Made by a program: the position numbers and the translations under genes. From Nocardioides_C sp963700955 (GTDB lineage Bacteria; Actinomycetota; Actinomycetes; Propionibacteriales; Nocardioidaceae): a stretch of 64,000 bases of DNA. The DNA lies in contig CAVOZH010000004.1 in the NCBI GenBank assembly GCA_963700955.1, forward strand, positions 682,001 through 746,000. Reading direction: 5' to 3'. This document shows positions 7,684-15,887 of this stretch, piece by piece; within the stretch, counting starts at the first letter, position 1, and every line of letters begins with the position of its first letter. Below the pieces are notes generated by a model. It was not told where the DNA came from, ran no database searches, and worked only from the letters and a program-made list of their open reading frames with translations.

Positions 7684-9441
7684 TTGTCAGCGTCAGATAG
7701 TGGTTCGGGCCGGTCGGCGTCACGCTCACCGGAAGAGCTGAGAGCGCAGCTGGGCTTCCTCGAGGAGGAGGTCGCCGACCTGCGCCGCCGCCTCGCGGAG
7801 ACGCCCGGTCACTCCCGCGCGGTCGATCAGCGCCTGGCAGACACCCAGCGTTCCCTGGCCGCCGTGACGGCACAGAACGAGCGCCTCGCGCAGACCTTGC
7901 GTGAGGCTCGCGACCAGATCATGACCCTCAAGGAGGAGGTCGACCGGCTCGCCCAGCCACCGGCCGGCTTCGGGACCTTCCTTTCCCGCAACGAGGACGA
8001 CACGATCGACGTGTTCACCGGCGGGCGCAAGCTCCGTGTGAACGTCAGCCCGTCCGTGGAGCTCGACGAGCTCCGCCGCGGCCAGGAGGTCATGCTCAAC
8101 GAGGCGCTGAACGTCGTCGCCGCCCTGGAGTACGAACAGGTCGGCGAAGTCGTGATGCTGAAGGAGATCCTCGCCGACGGCGACCGCGTCCTCGTCATCG
8201 CCAACGCCGACGAGGAGCGCGTCGTGCGCATCGCGGAGCCGTTGCGCGACCTGTCGCTGCGTGCGGGCGACTCGTTGCTCCTCGACGCTCGCTCCGGCTA
8301 CGTCTACGAGCGGGTGCCGAAGTCCGAGGTCGAGGAGCTGGTCCTCGAAGAGGTCCCGGACATCGACTACGAGAACATCGGTGGGCTGGTCCGGCAGATC
8401 GACCAGATCCGTGACGCCATCGAGCTGCCGTACCTCTACCCGGACATGTTCAAGGAGCACGAGCTCAAGCCCCCGAAGGGCGTGCTTCTCTACGGCCCGC
8501 CCGGCTGCGGCAAGACCCTGATCGCGAAGGCCGTGGCCAACTCGCTGGCCAAGAAGGTCGCCGCCAAGACCGGCGAGGAGGGGAAGAGCTTCTTCCTCAA
8601 CATCAAGGGCCCCGAGCTGCTGAACAAGTACGTCGGGGAGACCGAGCGTCACATCCGTCTGGTGTTCCAGCGGGCCAGGGAGAAGGCCTCGGGCGGCACA
8701 CCGGTCATCGTCTTCTTCGACGAGATGGACTCGCTCTTCCGGACCCGTGGCTCGGGCGTCTCCTCCGACGTGGAGAACACCATCGTCCCGCAGCTGCTCT
8801 CGGAGATCGACGGTGTCGAGGGCCTCGAGAACGTCATCGTGATCGGTGCCTCGAACCGCGAGGACATGATCGACCCGGCGATCCTCCGTCCAGGGCGCCT
8901 CGACGTGAAGATCAAGATCGAGCGCCCCGACGCCGAGTCCGCCCGCGACATCTTCTCGAAGTACCTCACGCCGAACCTGCCGCTCCACGCGGACGACCTG
9001 GCCGAGTTCAGCGGAGACCGTGAGGCGTGCGTCGCTGGGATGATCCGCGCGACCGTCGAGCGGATGTACACCGAGACCGACGAGAACCGGTTCCTCGAGG
9101 TCACCTACGCCAACGGTGACAAGGAGGTCCTCTACTTCAAGGACTTCAACTCGGGCGCGATGATCCAGAACATCGTCGACCGGGCGAAGAAGATGGCGAT
9201 CAAGGACCTCCTGGACAACGACCAGAAGGGCCTGCGGGTGCAGCACATGCTCCAGGCCTGCGTCGACGAGTTCAAGGAGAACGAGGACCTGCCCAACACG
9301 ACCAACCCGGACGACTGGGCACGTATCTCGGGCAAGAAGGGTGAGCGGATCGTCTTCATCCGGACGCTCATCACGGGCAAGCAGGGCACGGAGCCCGGCC
9401 GCTCGATCGACACGGTGTCCAACACCGGCCAGTACCTCTGA
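7684..9441 (+). CDS. arc: Proteasome-associated AAA ATPase ARC/Mpa
   Basis: Hexameric AAA unfoldase that recognises pupylated proteins and feeds them to the 20S proteasome, 585 aa. Order: an N-terminal coiled coil (about residues 15-75, LGFLEEEVADLRRRLAE onwards) that binds Pup, tandem OB domains, then the AAA domain with Walker A GPPGCGKT and Walker B VIVFFDEMDSLF. The C-terminus is NTGQYL; the GQYL tail docks into the proteasome alpha ring. The TTG at 7684 is chosen because GGAGG lies 8 nt upstream. The in-frame ATG at 7678 lies inside the Shine-Dalgarno itself, and an ATG at 7627 precedes the likely transcription start. Either alternative would only lengthen the disordered N-terminus. Confidence 0.95.
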   Translation: MSASDSGSGRSASRSPEELRAQLGFLEEEVADLRRRLAETPGHSRAVDQRLADTQRSLAAVTAQNERLAQTLREARDQIMTLKEEVDRLAQPPAGFGTFLSRNEDDTIDVFTGGRKLRVNVSPSVELDELRRGQEVMLNEALNVVAALEYEQVGEVVMLKEILADGDRVLVIANADEERVVRIAEPLRDLSLRAGDSLLLDARSGYVYERVPKSEVEELVLEEVPDIDYENIGGLVRQIDQIRDAIELPYLYPDMFKEHELKPPKGVLLYGPPGCGKTLIAKAVANSLAKKVAAKTGEEGKSFFLNIKGPELLNKYVGETERHIRLVFQRAREKASGGTPVIVFFDEMDSLFRTRGSGVSSDVENTIVPQLLSEIDGVEGLENVIVIGASNREDMIDPAILRPGRLDVKIKIERPDAESARDIFSKYLTPNLPLHADDLAEFSGDREACVAGMIRATVERMYTETDENRFLEVTYANGDKEVLYFKDFNSGAMIQNIVDRAKKMAIKDLLDNDQKGLRVQHMLQACVDEFKENEDLPNTTNPDDWARISGKKGERIVFIRTLITGKQGTEPGRSIDTVSNTGQYL

Positions 9442-9453
9442 GACCAGGCATGC

Positions 9454-9487
9454 GGAGGGGCCGGGACCAGCAGGTCCCGGCCCCTCC
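9454..9487 (+). terminator. Hairpin terminator after arc
   Basis: Perfect 15-bp stem (GGAGGGGCCGGGACC at 9454-9468, complement at 9473-9487) with a 4-nt loop AGCA, 12 bases after the arc stop. There is no T-tract, as is common in high-GC actinobacteria. It also lies downstream of the convergent small gene and could act in both directions. Confidence 0.75.
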
Positions 9488-9511
9488 CCCCGTGTCAGAG
9501 GTGCGACATCG

Positions 9512-9691
9512 TCACTTGAGCGTGGCTGAGCCGAGGAACCGGGCGGCGTCCACCGCCGACGAGAACTTCCAGCGACCGGGACCTGAGGTCTCGCCCTGGT
9601 CGCCGCTCGAGTCGGTGGGAGTGGACGTCTGGGAAGCGTGTCCCGTGTCGCCGTGCTCTGCGAACGACGTGCCGATGCGGTGCTCAGACAT
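9512..9691 (-). CDS. Small hypothetical protein (59 aa)
   Basis: Short reading frame on the reverse strand with a clear Shine-Dalgarno (CGGAGG) 7 nt before ATG 9691. The first 40 residues are polar and rich in Ser, Thr, Gly, Asp and probably disordered. The end, WKFSSAVDAARFLGSATLK, looks like a short amphipathic helix. The gene follows the 103-aa gene by 14 bases, so they are probably one transcript that stops near the arc terminator. I do not recognise the family. It could be a non-coding tail of the upstream gene, but the ribosome binding site argues for translation. Confidence 0.5.
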   Translation of the reverse strand: MSEHRIGTSFAEHGDTGHASQTSTPTDSSGDQGETSGPGRWKFSSAVDAARFLGSATLK

Positions 9692-9705
9692 GGATGACCT
9701 CCGGG

Positions 9706-10017
9706 TCATGCCGACCAGCCCCGTCGCTGCGACGGGAGGAGACCGGCCGGCTGGTTGACGGGGGTGGCTAAGGCGCGGTCGAGCGTGGCGGTCGCCCGCT
9801 CGGCGATCCGTGTGGGCCTGTCGAGCATCACTCGCGACACGCGGGCCCGAAGCAGCTTGAGCAGCCGGCGGTCGTCGTCGACCCGGTGCAGCAGGTCGTG
9901 AGCCGCGTTCTCGGCACTCCAGCCGTCCGCCATGACGGCTCGCAACAGCGCGACACAGGCCTGGTCGAGCCGTCGGGACAGCCCAGGACGGGGGTGAGTC
10001 ACGGTGGAAATGCTCAT
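9706..10017 (-). CDS. Hypothetical helical protein (103 aa)
   Basis: Not recognised. The start ATG 10017 has GGAGGG seven bases upstream. The sequence is predicted mostly helical: RLDQACVALLRAVMADGWS, then AENAAHDLLHRVDDDRRLLKLLRARVS and a basic segment RPTRIAERATATLDRAL. The alternating Arg and Leu pattern and small size suggest a regulatory or nucleic-acid-associated role, but that is a guess. It sits between arc and the ANTAR-domain sensor, on the same strand as that sensor. The 199 bases between it and the sensor gene hold no other reading frame I would support. Confidence 0.55.
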   Translation of the reverse strand: MSISTVTHPRPGLSRRLDQACVALLRAVMADGWSAENAAHDLLHRVDDDRRLLKLLRARVSRVMLDRPTRIAERATATLDRALATPVNQPAGLLPSQRRGWSA

Positions 10018-10216
10018 CAAGTGCCCTCCGAGCGACGCTCTGCGCCACCGGAGTCTGGGGTGGCTTTCCCTTGCGGGGGATTCGCTGAAGAACGGTAGGC
10101 AAGCGGTGATGGGGCGCACAAGCGGATCACCCAGGAAGGGACCTTCGGCCCATGCGAACCGACTAGGTCTGAACCCAATTGTCCGTTTCGCGACAGGGGG
10201 ATGTCGCCCCGATGGT

Positions 10217-11134
10217 CTACACCGCCAGGTCGAGCTCTCCTTCGACCACCTGGCGGGAAACCTCGTGGATCACGACGTGGTGGTTACGGGAGTAGTTCCG
10301 CAGGCGGGCGAAGCCTTCGTCCGGCGTGATGCCGTGCCTGGCGGCGAGGAAGCCTTTGGCCTGCTCGATGAGTACCCGCGACCGGAGTGCGGTGTTCAGC
10401 TGCTCCACGCGACGCTCGGCGGTCTCGTGCCCCTCCCGCCGGATGCTGTGGCGCAGGTTGCACACGAGGCCCCGGACGTCAGGGTCGTCGAGGAGGTTGG
10501 TCACCGCTGCCTCGGCCCACACCCAGCCCTTCTCGGAGAGGACCCGCAGCTCGAGTGCGGGGTGCGCGCCGGGCTGGGCGACGACCTCCTCCATGAACCG
10601 GGCGAGCGCAGGCCTCTCGTCGGGGTGCAGGAGCGGGACGATGCTCGTGCCGACCACCGAGTCGTCCCAACCGAACAGCTGGTTCACCGCTGGGCTCGCG
10701 TAGGCGATGACGGCGTCGGAGCGGAGCACGAGGGCGGCATCGGTCGAGCGCTCCAGAAGCGGGAGCAGGGCGCGGCCGACGTTGGTGGACACGCCGACGA
10801 TGCCGACCAGTGTGCCGTCCCGGTAGATGCCGGAGTCGGTGAGGAGGGCGGGGAAGCTTGTGCCCTCCTTGCGCCGTGCAGGCATGCCGCCGGACCAGGG
10901 CACTCCCTGCCGCAGTGCCTGCATGATCTCGGCCCACGTGGCCTGTGCGAGGTCCGGAACGACCAGCTCGTCGATGGTCCGCCCCAACGCCTCCTTCTCG
11001 GTCCAGCCGTAGAGCGCCTCGGCGGCGGGGTTCCAGAAGGTGACGACACCGGCGACGTCGGTCACGATCAGTGCCTGCCCCACGGCTTCGAGGATCTCCA
11101 GGGCTGAGAACTCCATCGGGTCGTCCGACGTCAT
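10217..11134 (-). CDS. PAS-PAS-ANTAR sensor and RNA-binding antiterminator
   Basis: Cytoplasmic signalling protein of 305 aa. The first PAS domain spans about residues 10-125 (QALIVTDVAGVVTFWNPAAEALYGW), the second about 125-235 (AALVLRSDAVIAYASPAVNQLFGW), and the ANTAR domain the last 60 residues (LRSRVLIEQAKGFLAARHGI). ANTAR domains bind paired RNA hairpins and prevent termination of downstream genes. The signal for the PAS domains is unknown; no haem or flavin ligand is evident. Start ATG 11134 follows a GGGGG stretch at good spacing. Actinobacteria carry many such proteins, and no dual hairpin target could be tied to it here. Confidence 0.88.
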   Translation of the reverse strand: MTSDDPMEFSALEILEAVGQALIVTDVAGVVTFWNPAAEALYGWTEKEALGRTIDELVVPDLAQATWAEIMQALRQGVPWSGGMPARRKEGTSFPALLTDSGIYRDGTLVGIVGVSTNVGRALLPLLERSTDAALVLRSDAVIAYASPAVNQLFGWDDSVVGTSIVPLLHPDERPALARFMEEVVAQPGAHPALELRVLSEKGWVWAEAAVTNLLDDPDVRGLVCNLRHSIRREGHETAERRVEQLNTALRSRVLIEQAKGFLAARHGITPDEGFARLRNYSRNHHVVIHEVSRQVVEGELDLAV

Positions 11135-11220
11135 GCTTACGGCCCCCCGTGCGTGCTTTTTCCGTCTAAGTATTGTCTCTGCCCTGATCCTAGGCCGCTC
11201 GCGGGAATCGGGGGCGAACT

Positions 11221-11703
11221 CTAGGAGCCGCTCGGGTCGGTCACGTCGGCGACCGTCGCGTCGAGCGCCCGCACGAGCTCGTCGGCATCGACGGTGAGTG
11301 CGACCCCGTGGGCGCCCCCGCCCACCGAGACCTGACCCGACACGGAGGCGTCCGCGACGACCGGCCAGGCCGTCGTACTCCCCAACGGCGTGATCGTGCC
11401 GCGCACGTACCCGGTCTGCTGACGGGCGGTCTCCGCGTCGGGCATCGAGAGCCGGTTGACCCCGAGCAGTGCGCGTAGCTTGGGCCAGGCGATCTCGCGG
11501 TCTCCGGGGACGAGCACGAAGCGGAAGTCGTCGTCGCTGAGCCGTACCACGATGGTCTTGATCACCGCGGCGGGGTCCAGCCCACGGGCCGCGGCCGCCT
11601 CCTCCAGGGAGCGCACAGGTCCGTGCCGGGTGACCTGGTAGCCGATACCGAGGGCGTCCGCGGCGGCGATCGCATCGGCTGAGCGGTCCGTGTCCTGGCT
11701 CAT
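11221..11703 (-). CDS. YbaK/EbsC-family aminoacyl-tRNA deacylase
   Basis: Stand-alone editing-domain protein of 160 aa that probably hydrolyses mischarged tRNA (Cys-tRNA-Pro type in YbaK). The family landmarks are the N-terminal helix with GLDPAAVIKTIVVRLSDDDF, the Lys-containing strand, VLVPGDREIAWPKL, and the Gly-rich GYVRGTITPLG loop. The length is normal for the family. TAAACT lies 6 nt before the ATG, indicating a leaderless message, divergent from dop across only 37 bases. The exact tRNA specificity cannot be read from the sequence. Confidence 0.85.
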   Translation of the reverse strand: MSQDTDRSADAIAAADALGIGYQVTRHGPVRSLEEAAAARGLDPAAVIKTIVVRLSDDDFRFVLVPGDREIAWPKLRALLGVNRLSMPDAETARQQTGYVRGTITPLGSTTAWPVVADASVSGQVSVGGGAHGVALTVDADELVRALDATVADVTDPSGS

Positions 11704-11709
11704 GCGGGG

Positions 11710-11715
11710 AGTTTA
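11710..11715 (-). promoter_or_regulatory. -10 element of the YbaK gene (leaderless)
   Basis: TAAACT on the minus strand, 6 nt before ATG 11703. It forms a compact back-to-back promoter pair with the dop promoter at 11729. Confidence 0.6.
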
Positions 11716-11728
11716 CGGTTGCCCCGCG

Positions 11729-11734
11729 TACGCT
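11729..11734 (+). promoter_or_regulatory. -10 element of dop (leaderless)
   Basis: TACGCT, 6 nt before ATG 11741. This spacing favours 11741 as the true start over in-frame codons upstream. Confidence 0.6.
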
Positions 11735-11740
11735 CGGAGC

Positions 11741-13249
11741 ATGAGCGTTCGTCGAGTGATGGGCACGGAGACGGAGTTCGGGATCTCCGTGTCCGGACAG
11801 CCCACGGCCAACCCGATGGTGGCCTCGTCGCAGGTGGTCAACGCCTACGCCAGCTCGACGCTGCGGGCGCGGCGGGCGCGCTGGGACTTCGAGGAGGAGT
11901 CGCCACTGCGTGACGCGCGCGGCTTCGACATGTCGCGGGAGGTGGCGGACGCCTCCCAGCTCACCGACGAGGACCTCGGCCTGGCCAACGTGATCCTCAC
12001 CAACGGCGCACGCCTGTACGTCGACCACGCACACCCGGAGTACTCCACTCCGGAGTGCACGAACCCCCGCGACGTCGTGCTGTGGGACAAGGCGGGGGAG
12101 CAGGTGATGCTCGACGCCGCCCGGCTCGCGTCCACGATCCCGGGCACGGCGCCGATCCTGCTCTACAAGAACAACACCGACAACAAGGGCGCTTCGTACG
12201 GGGCGCACGAGAACTACCTCATGCGCCGGTCCACGCCGTTCGGCGACATCGTGCGCCACCTGACCCCGTTCTTCGTCAGCAGGCAGGTGGTGACCGGGGC
12301 CGGACGGGTCGGGATCGGCCAGGACGGACGCGACCACGGCTTCCAGCTCAGCCAGCGCGCGGACTACTTCGAGGTCGAGGTGGGCCTCGAGACGACTCTC
12401 AAGCGGCCGATCATCAACACCCGCGACGAGCCGCACGCCGACCCCGAGAAGTACCGCCGTCTCCACGTGATCATCGGCGACGCGAACCTCTCGGAGATCT
12501 CGACCTATCTCAAGGTCGGCACCACGGCACTCGTGCTCGCCATGATCGAGGACAGGTTCCTCTCACGTGAGCTGACGGTGGACCAGCCGGTCCGGTCGCT
12601 GAAGTCGGTCTCGCACGACACCTCGCTCAAGCACCTCCTGAGTCTCACGGACGGGCGCACGCTGACCGCCGTACAGCTCCAGATGGAGTACCTGGAGCTG
12701 GCACGGAAGTACGTCGAGGACAGGTTCGGGTCCGATGCTGACGCGCAGACACTCGACGTGCTCGAGCGGTGGGAGTCGGTGCTCACCCGGCTCGAGACCG
12801 ACCCGATGCTGTGCGCGCGCGAGCTCGACTGGGTCGCCAAGCTGAAGCTGCTCAACTCCTACCGCGACCGCGACGGGCTCGAGTGGGACGACGCCAAGCT
12901 GCACCTCGTCGACCTTCAGTACTCCGACATCAGGCCCGACAAGGGTCTGTACCACCGGCTGCTCTCCATGGGCCGGGTCGACCGCCTGCTGAACGACGAG
13001 GAGATCGCCCAGGCGATGCACCACCCGCCGGTGGACACCCGGGCCTACTTCCGTGGCCGGTGCCTCGAGCAGTACGCCGACCAGATCGCCGCGGCCTCGT
13101 GGGACTCGGTGATCTTCGACCTGCCCGGCCACGAGTCGCTCCAACGCGTCCCGACCATCGACCCGCTACGGGGGACGCGCAAGCACGTTGGCGAGCTGCT
13201 GGACCGCTGTGACACCGCAGAGAGCCTTTTTGCTGCTCTGACTGGGTAG
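11741..13249 (+). CDS. dop: Depupylase/deamidase Dop
   Basis: ATP-dependent enzyme of the carboxylate-amine ligase fold that removes Pup from substrates and, where needed, deamidates the Pup C-terminus, 502 aa. The N-terminus MGTETEFGIS carries the nucleotide and metal-binding Glu residues. The Dop-specific loop is present (about residues 40-75, RARRARWDFEEESPLRDARG), which PafA lacks. The catalytic Asp lies in ARLYVDHAHPEYSTPE, and NNTDNKGASYGAHENYLM is the shared ligase-fold motif. It is followed by pup 48 bases downstream. Because Pup here already ends in Glu, depupylation is probably its main duty. Confidence 0.96.
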   Translation: MSVRRVMGTETEFGISVSGQPTANPMVASSQVVNAYASSTLRARRARWDFEEESPLRDARGFDMSREVADASQLTDEDLGLANVILTNGARLYVDHAHPEYSTPECTNPRDVVLWDKAGEQVMLDAARLASTIPGTAPILLYKNNTDNKGASYGAHENYLMRRSTPFGDIVRHLTPFFVSRQVVTGAGRVGIGQDGRDHGFQLSQRADYFEVEVGLETTLKRPIINTRDEPHADPEKYRRLHVIIGDANLSEISTYLKVGTTALVLAMIEDRFLSRELTVDQPVRSLKSVSHDTSLKHLLSLTDGRTLTAVQLQMEYLELARKYVEDRFGSDADAQTLDVLERWESVLTRLETDPMLCARELDWVAKLKLLNSYRDRDGLEWDDAKLHLVDLQYSDIRPDKGLYHRLLSMGRVDRLLNDEEIAQAMHHPPVDTRAYFRGRCLEQYADQIAAASWDSVIFDLPGHESLQRVPTIDPLRGTRKHVGELLDRCDTAESLFAALTG

Positions 13250-13297
13250 GGTCGTCCTAGCCACGGGTTCTGGTCCCCGGCAGAGGAGGAAGCGGTC

Positions 13298-13495
13298 ATG
13301 GCACAGGAGCGGAAGCAGCCGAAGAAGACGTCCGAGACCCAGGATGCGACCGAGGTCACCCCCAGCGAGGACGTGGCCGAGCGCAAGGAGCAGCTCGACG
13401 AGGACATCGACGCGATCCTCGACGAGATCGACGACGTGCTCGAGTCGAACGCCGAGGACTTCGTGAAGTCGTTCATCCAGAAGGGTGGAGAGTAG
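13298..13495 (+). CDS. pup: Prokaryotic ubiquitin-like protein Pup, encoded with C-terminal Glu
   Basis: Small, disordered protein modifier of 65 aa that is linked through its C-terminal Glu to substrate lysines. The acidic helix-forming segment (EQLDEDIDAILDEIDDVLE, about residues 32-50) binds the Arc coiled coil, and the tail is VKSFIQKGGE. The last codon is GAG, so the protein ends Gly-Gly-Glu and needs no deamidation, unlike mycobacterial Pup that ends in Gln. A strong Shine-Dalgarno (GAGGAGGAAG) precedes ATG 13298. The prcB start lies 8 bases after its stop. Confidence 0.97.
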   Translation: MAQERKQPKKTSETQDATEVTPSEDVAERKEQLDEDIDAILDEIDDVLESNAEDFVKSFIQKGGE

Positions 13496-13502
13496 ACACA
13501 AC

Positions 13503-14348
13503 ATGAGTGACCCACGACAGGTCGACGCCCGCCTGCCCTCTGCCTACCTTGCGCCCGGATCCTCGTCGTTCGCCGAGTTCCTGTCGCACCAGGCCCCCGA
13601 GCTTCTCCCGGCCCATCGCAACCTGCCCAGCGGCAGCGCCGCCCAGCTGGCCCCGCACGGTACGACGATCGTGGCGACCACCTTCGGCGACGGTGTCGTC
13701 ATGGCCGGTGACCGGCGCGCCACGATGGGCAACGTCATCGCTCAGCGAGACATCGAGAAGGTCTTCCCCGCCGACGAGTTCTCCGCGGTCGGCATCGCCG
13801 GCAGCGCGGGGCTCGCGGTGGAGATGGTCCGGCTGTTCCAGACCGAGCTCGAGCACTACGAGAAGATCGAGGGCACGACGCTGTCGATGGACGGCAAGGC
13901 GAACCGCCTCGCGGCACTGATCCGGTCGAACCTCGGCATGGCGATGCAGGGGCTGGCCGTCGTACCTCTCTTCGCGGGTTTCGACCTGATCGCCGAGAAG
14001 GGCCGGATCTTCTCCTACGACGTCACGGGGGGCCGCTACGAGGAGACCGCGTTCCACGCCGTGGGATCGGGCTCGCTGTTCGCCCGCGGGTCGCTGAAGA
14101 AGCTCTACCGCGACGGCCTGAACGCCGAAGAGAGCGTCACCGCGGCCATCCAGGCGTTGTACGACGCGGCCGATGACGACTCAGCCACGGGCGGCCCGGA
14201 CCTGACCCGCCGGATCTTCCCGGTGGTCGCGGTCATCACCGCCGACGGCTACCGCCGCATGCCCGACGACGACGTCGCAGCGATCGCCGACCGCGTCATC
14301 AACGCCCGCATGCAGCGTCCTGACGGCCCTGCCGCGTCCCTGACCTGA
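13503..14348 (+). CDS. prcB: 20S proteasome beta subunit PrcB
   Basis: Catalytic subunit of the bacterial 20S proteasome, 281 aa as a precursor. A propeptide of about 53 residues ends at APHG, and cleavage exposes Thr54 in TTIVATTFGDGVVMAGDRR, the N-terminal nucleophile. The Asp and Arg/Lys of the active site follow in AGDRRATMGNVI. The start is taken at ATG 13503, with GGTGGAGAG upstream. A GTG at 13485 in the same frame would overlap pup. The gene lies directly upstream of prcA, the usual beta-alpha order in actinobacteria. Confidence 0.96.
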   Translation: MSDPRQVDARLPSAYLAPGSSSFAEFLSHQAPELLPAHRNLPSGSAAQLAPHGTTIVATTFGDGVVMAGDRRATMGNVIAQRDIEKVFPADEFSAVGIAGSAGLAVEMVRLFQTELEHYEKIEGTTLSMDGKANRLAALIRSNLGMAMQGLAVVPLFAGFDLIAEKGRIFSYDVTGGRYEETAFHAVGSGSLFARGSLKKLYRDGLNAEESVTAAIQALYDAADDDSATGGPDLTRRIFPVVAVITADGYRRMPDDDVAAIADRVINARMQRPDGPAASLT

Positions 14349-14361
14349 GGAGCCCGCACCC

Positions 14362-15204
14362 ATGACCATGCCGTTCTACGTCTCGCCCGAGCAGCTGATG
14401 AAGGACCGGGCGGACTTCGCACGCAAGGGCATCGCCCGTGGACGCAGCGTGGCCGTCGTGCAGTACGCCGACGGGATCATCTTCGTCTCGGAGAACCCCT
14501 CCCAGGCCCTGCACAAGGTGAGCGAGATCTACGACCGGATCGCCTTTGCCGCGGTCGGGCGCTACAACGAGTTCGAGAACCTCCGGATCGCGGGGGTCCG
14601 CCTCGCCGACATGCGCGGCTACGCCTACGACCGCATGGACGTGACCGGCCGGGGGCTCGCCAACGCCTACGCCCAGACGCTCGGCACGATCTTCTCCAGT
14701 GGCGGCGAGAAGCCCTACGAGGTCGAGATCTTCGTCGCCGAGGTGGGCGACTCGCCCGAGCAGGACCAGATCTACCGGCTCACCTACGACGGTCAGGTCG
14801 CAGACGAACACGGTTTCGCGGTGATGGGCGGCAACGCCGAGGCGGTCGCCGGCCACATGCGCGAGCACTACACGGACGGCGCGAGCCTCGAGGACGCGCT
14901 GCGGGTCGCCGTGGACGCGTTGAGCAACGGCGACGGCGAGCCCAAGGTGATCGCGGCCGAGGACCTCGAGGTGGCGGTGCTCGACCGGAGCCGGTCGCAG
15001 CAGCGGAAGTTCAGGCGGCTCCGAGCCGACGGGCTGCGGGAGATCCTCGGTTCCAGGGCGGGGGAGGAGCCCGGCAAGCACCACGCCGCGGGGGAGTCGA
15101 CCAACCCGTCCGAGGCGCCCACGGCGTCGTCCGACGGGCCGCTTGTCGCGCCGCCGGCGGACGAGCCCCCCGTCGCCCCGCCGGTCGGGCCGGATGCCGA
15201 CTGA
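14362..15204 (+). CDS. prcA: 20S proteasome alpha subunit PrcA
   Basis: Structural subunit whose seven-membered rings cap the catalytic beta rings and gate substrate entry, 280 aa. The N-terminus MTMPFYVSPEQLMKDRADFARKG forms the gate and H0 helix, and the core continues with RGRSVAVVQYADGIIFVSEN. The last 50 residues after EILGSRAGEEPG are Pro- and Ala-rich and probably disordered, longer than needed for the fold. It starts 13 bases after prcB with AGGAG upstream, and its 3' end overlaps the NUDIX gene by 11 bases. Confidence 0.96.
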   Translation: MTMPFYVSPEQLMKDRADFARKGIARGRSVAVVQYADGIIFVSENPSQALHKVSEIYDRIAFAAVGRYNEFENLRIAGVRLADMRGYAYDRMDVTGRGLANAYAQTLGTIFSSGGEKPYEVEIFVAEVGDSPEQDQIYRLTYDGQVADEHGFAVMGGNAEAVAGHMREHYTDGASLEDALRVAVDALSNGDGEPKVIAAEDLEVAVLDRSRSQQRKFRRLRADGLREILGSRAGEEPGKHHAAGESTNPSEAPTASSDGPLVAPPADEPPVAPPVGPDAD

Positions 15205-15733
15205 CGAGGAACGCCTCTGGGAGCGGGTCGGCGAGGACGAGGTCGTCCACGACGGCTGGCTGAAGATCCACCGGAGGACCTACCGGCTGCCGGACGGCCG
15301 GACGGTCGAATGGGACATGCATGCCGGTGGGCCGACGGTCGCGGTGCTCGCGCTGACGCCCTCGGGGCAGCTGGTGATGGTGCGCCAGTTCCGGCCCGGT
15401 CCGGACCGCGTCGTCCTCACCCTGCCTGGCGGGATGATCGACCCCGGCGAGACCCCGGAACAGGCCGGGGAGCGGGAGCTTCGTGAGGAGACCGGCTACG
15501 CAGCGGGCTCGGTCGAGCTCGTGGTGTCGGCGATCGCGAACGCCTCGCCGTACCACCGGCACGTGGTCATCGCGCGCGACTGCACTCCCGGACATGACCT
15601 CGAGCTCGACGACTACGAGGACTGCGAGCCGGTGGTGATGGACGTGGCAGAGGTGCGCGCAGAGCTGCGTGCCGGCCGGATGACCGGGTCCGAACAGGTC
15701 TACCTCGCGCTGGACCACGCCCGCCTGCTCTGA
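15194..15733 (+). CDS. NUDIX hydrolase, ADP-ribose pyrophosphatase-like
   Basis: Hydrolase of 179 aa acting on nucleoside diphosphate-linked substrates, most like ADP-sugar pyrophosphatases. The NUDIX box is complete: GGMIDPGETPEQAGE followed by RELREETGY fits GX5EX7REUXEEXGU. The start ATG 15194 overlaps the prcA 3' end, so it is probably co-translated with the proteasome genes. Nothing in the sequence links its chemistry to pupylation; the association is positional. The actual substrate is undetermined. Confidence 0.85.
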   Translation: MPTDEERLWERVGEDEVVHDGWLKIHRRTYRLPDGRTVEWDMHAGGPTVAVLALTPSGQLVMVRQFRPGPDRVVLTLPGGMIDPGETPEQAGERELREETGYAAGSVELVVSAIANASPYHRHVVIARDCTPGHDLELDDYEDCEPVVMDVAEVRAELRAGRMTGSEQVYLALDHARLL

Positions 15734-15875
15734 CTCGTCCGGGTGGGCTATGGCGTGCCGGGTGTCGGGACCAGGAGGAGACCGGTGGGGGCGGCCAGGC
15801 GCCCTGGTCTGGCGCACTCGATCACATGTGTGAGACGGATCTGCGAGTCGGCTACCAGGGCTTGGGTCTTGCACC

Positions 15876-15881
15876 TAGGGT
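15876..15881 (+). promoter_or_regulatory. -10 element of pafA (leaderless)
   Basis: TAGGGT, 6 nt before GTG 15888. It gives pafA its own promoter separate from the proteasome operon, after a 154-base intergenic gap with no further gene. Confidence 0.55.
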
Positions 15882-15887
15882 GAGACC

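Noticed and set aside
10018..10216. ANTAR-type dual hairpin target upstream of the two small genes
   Set aside because: One imperfect hairpin (GGGACC-TTC-GGCCC near 10139) is visible, but not the paired hexaloop arrangement these proteins bind.
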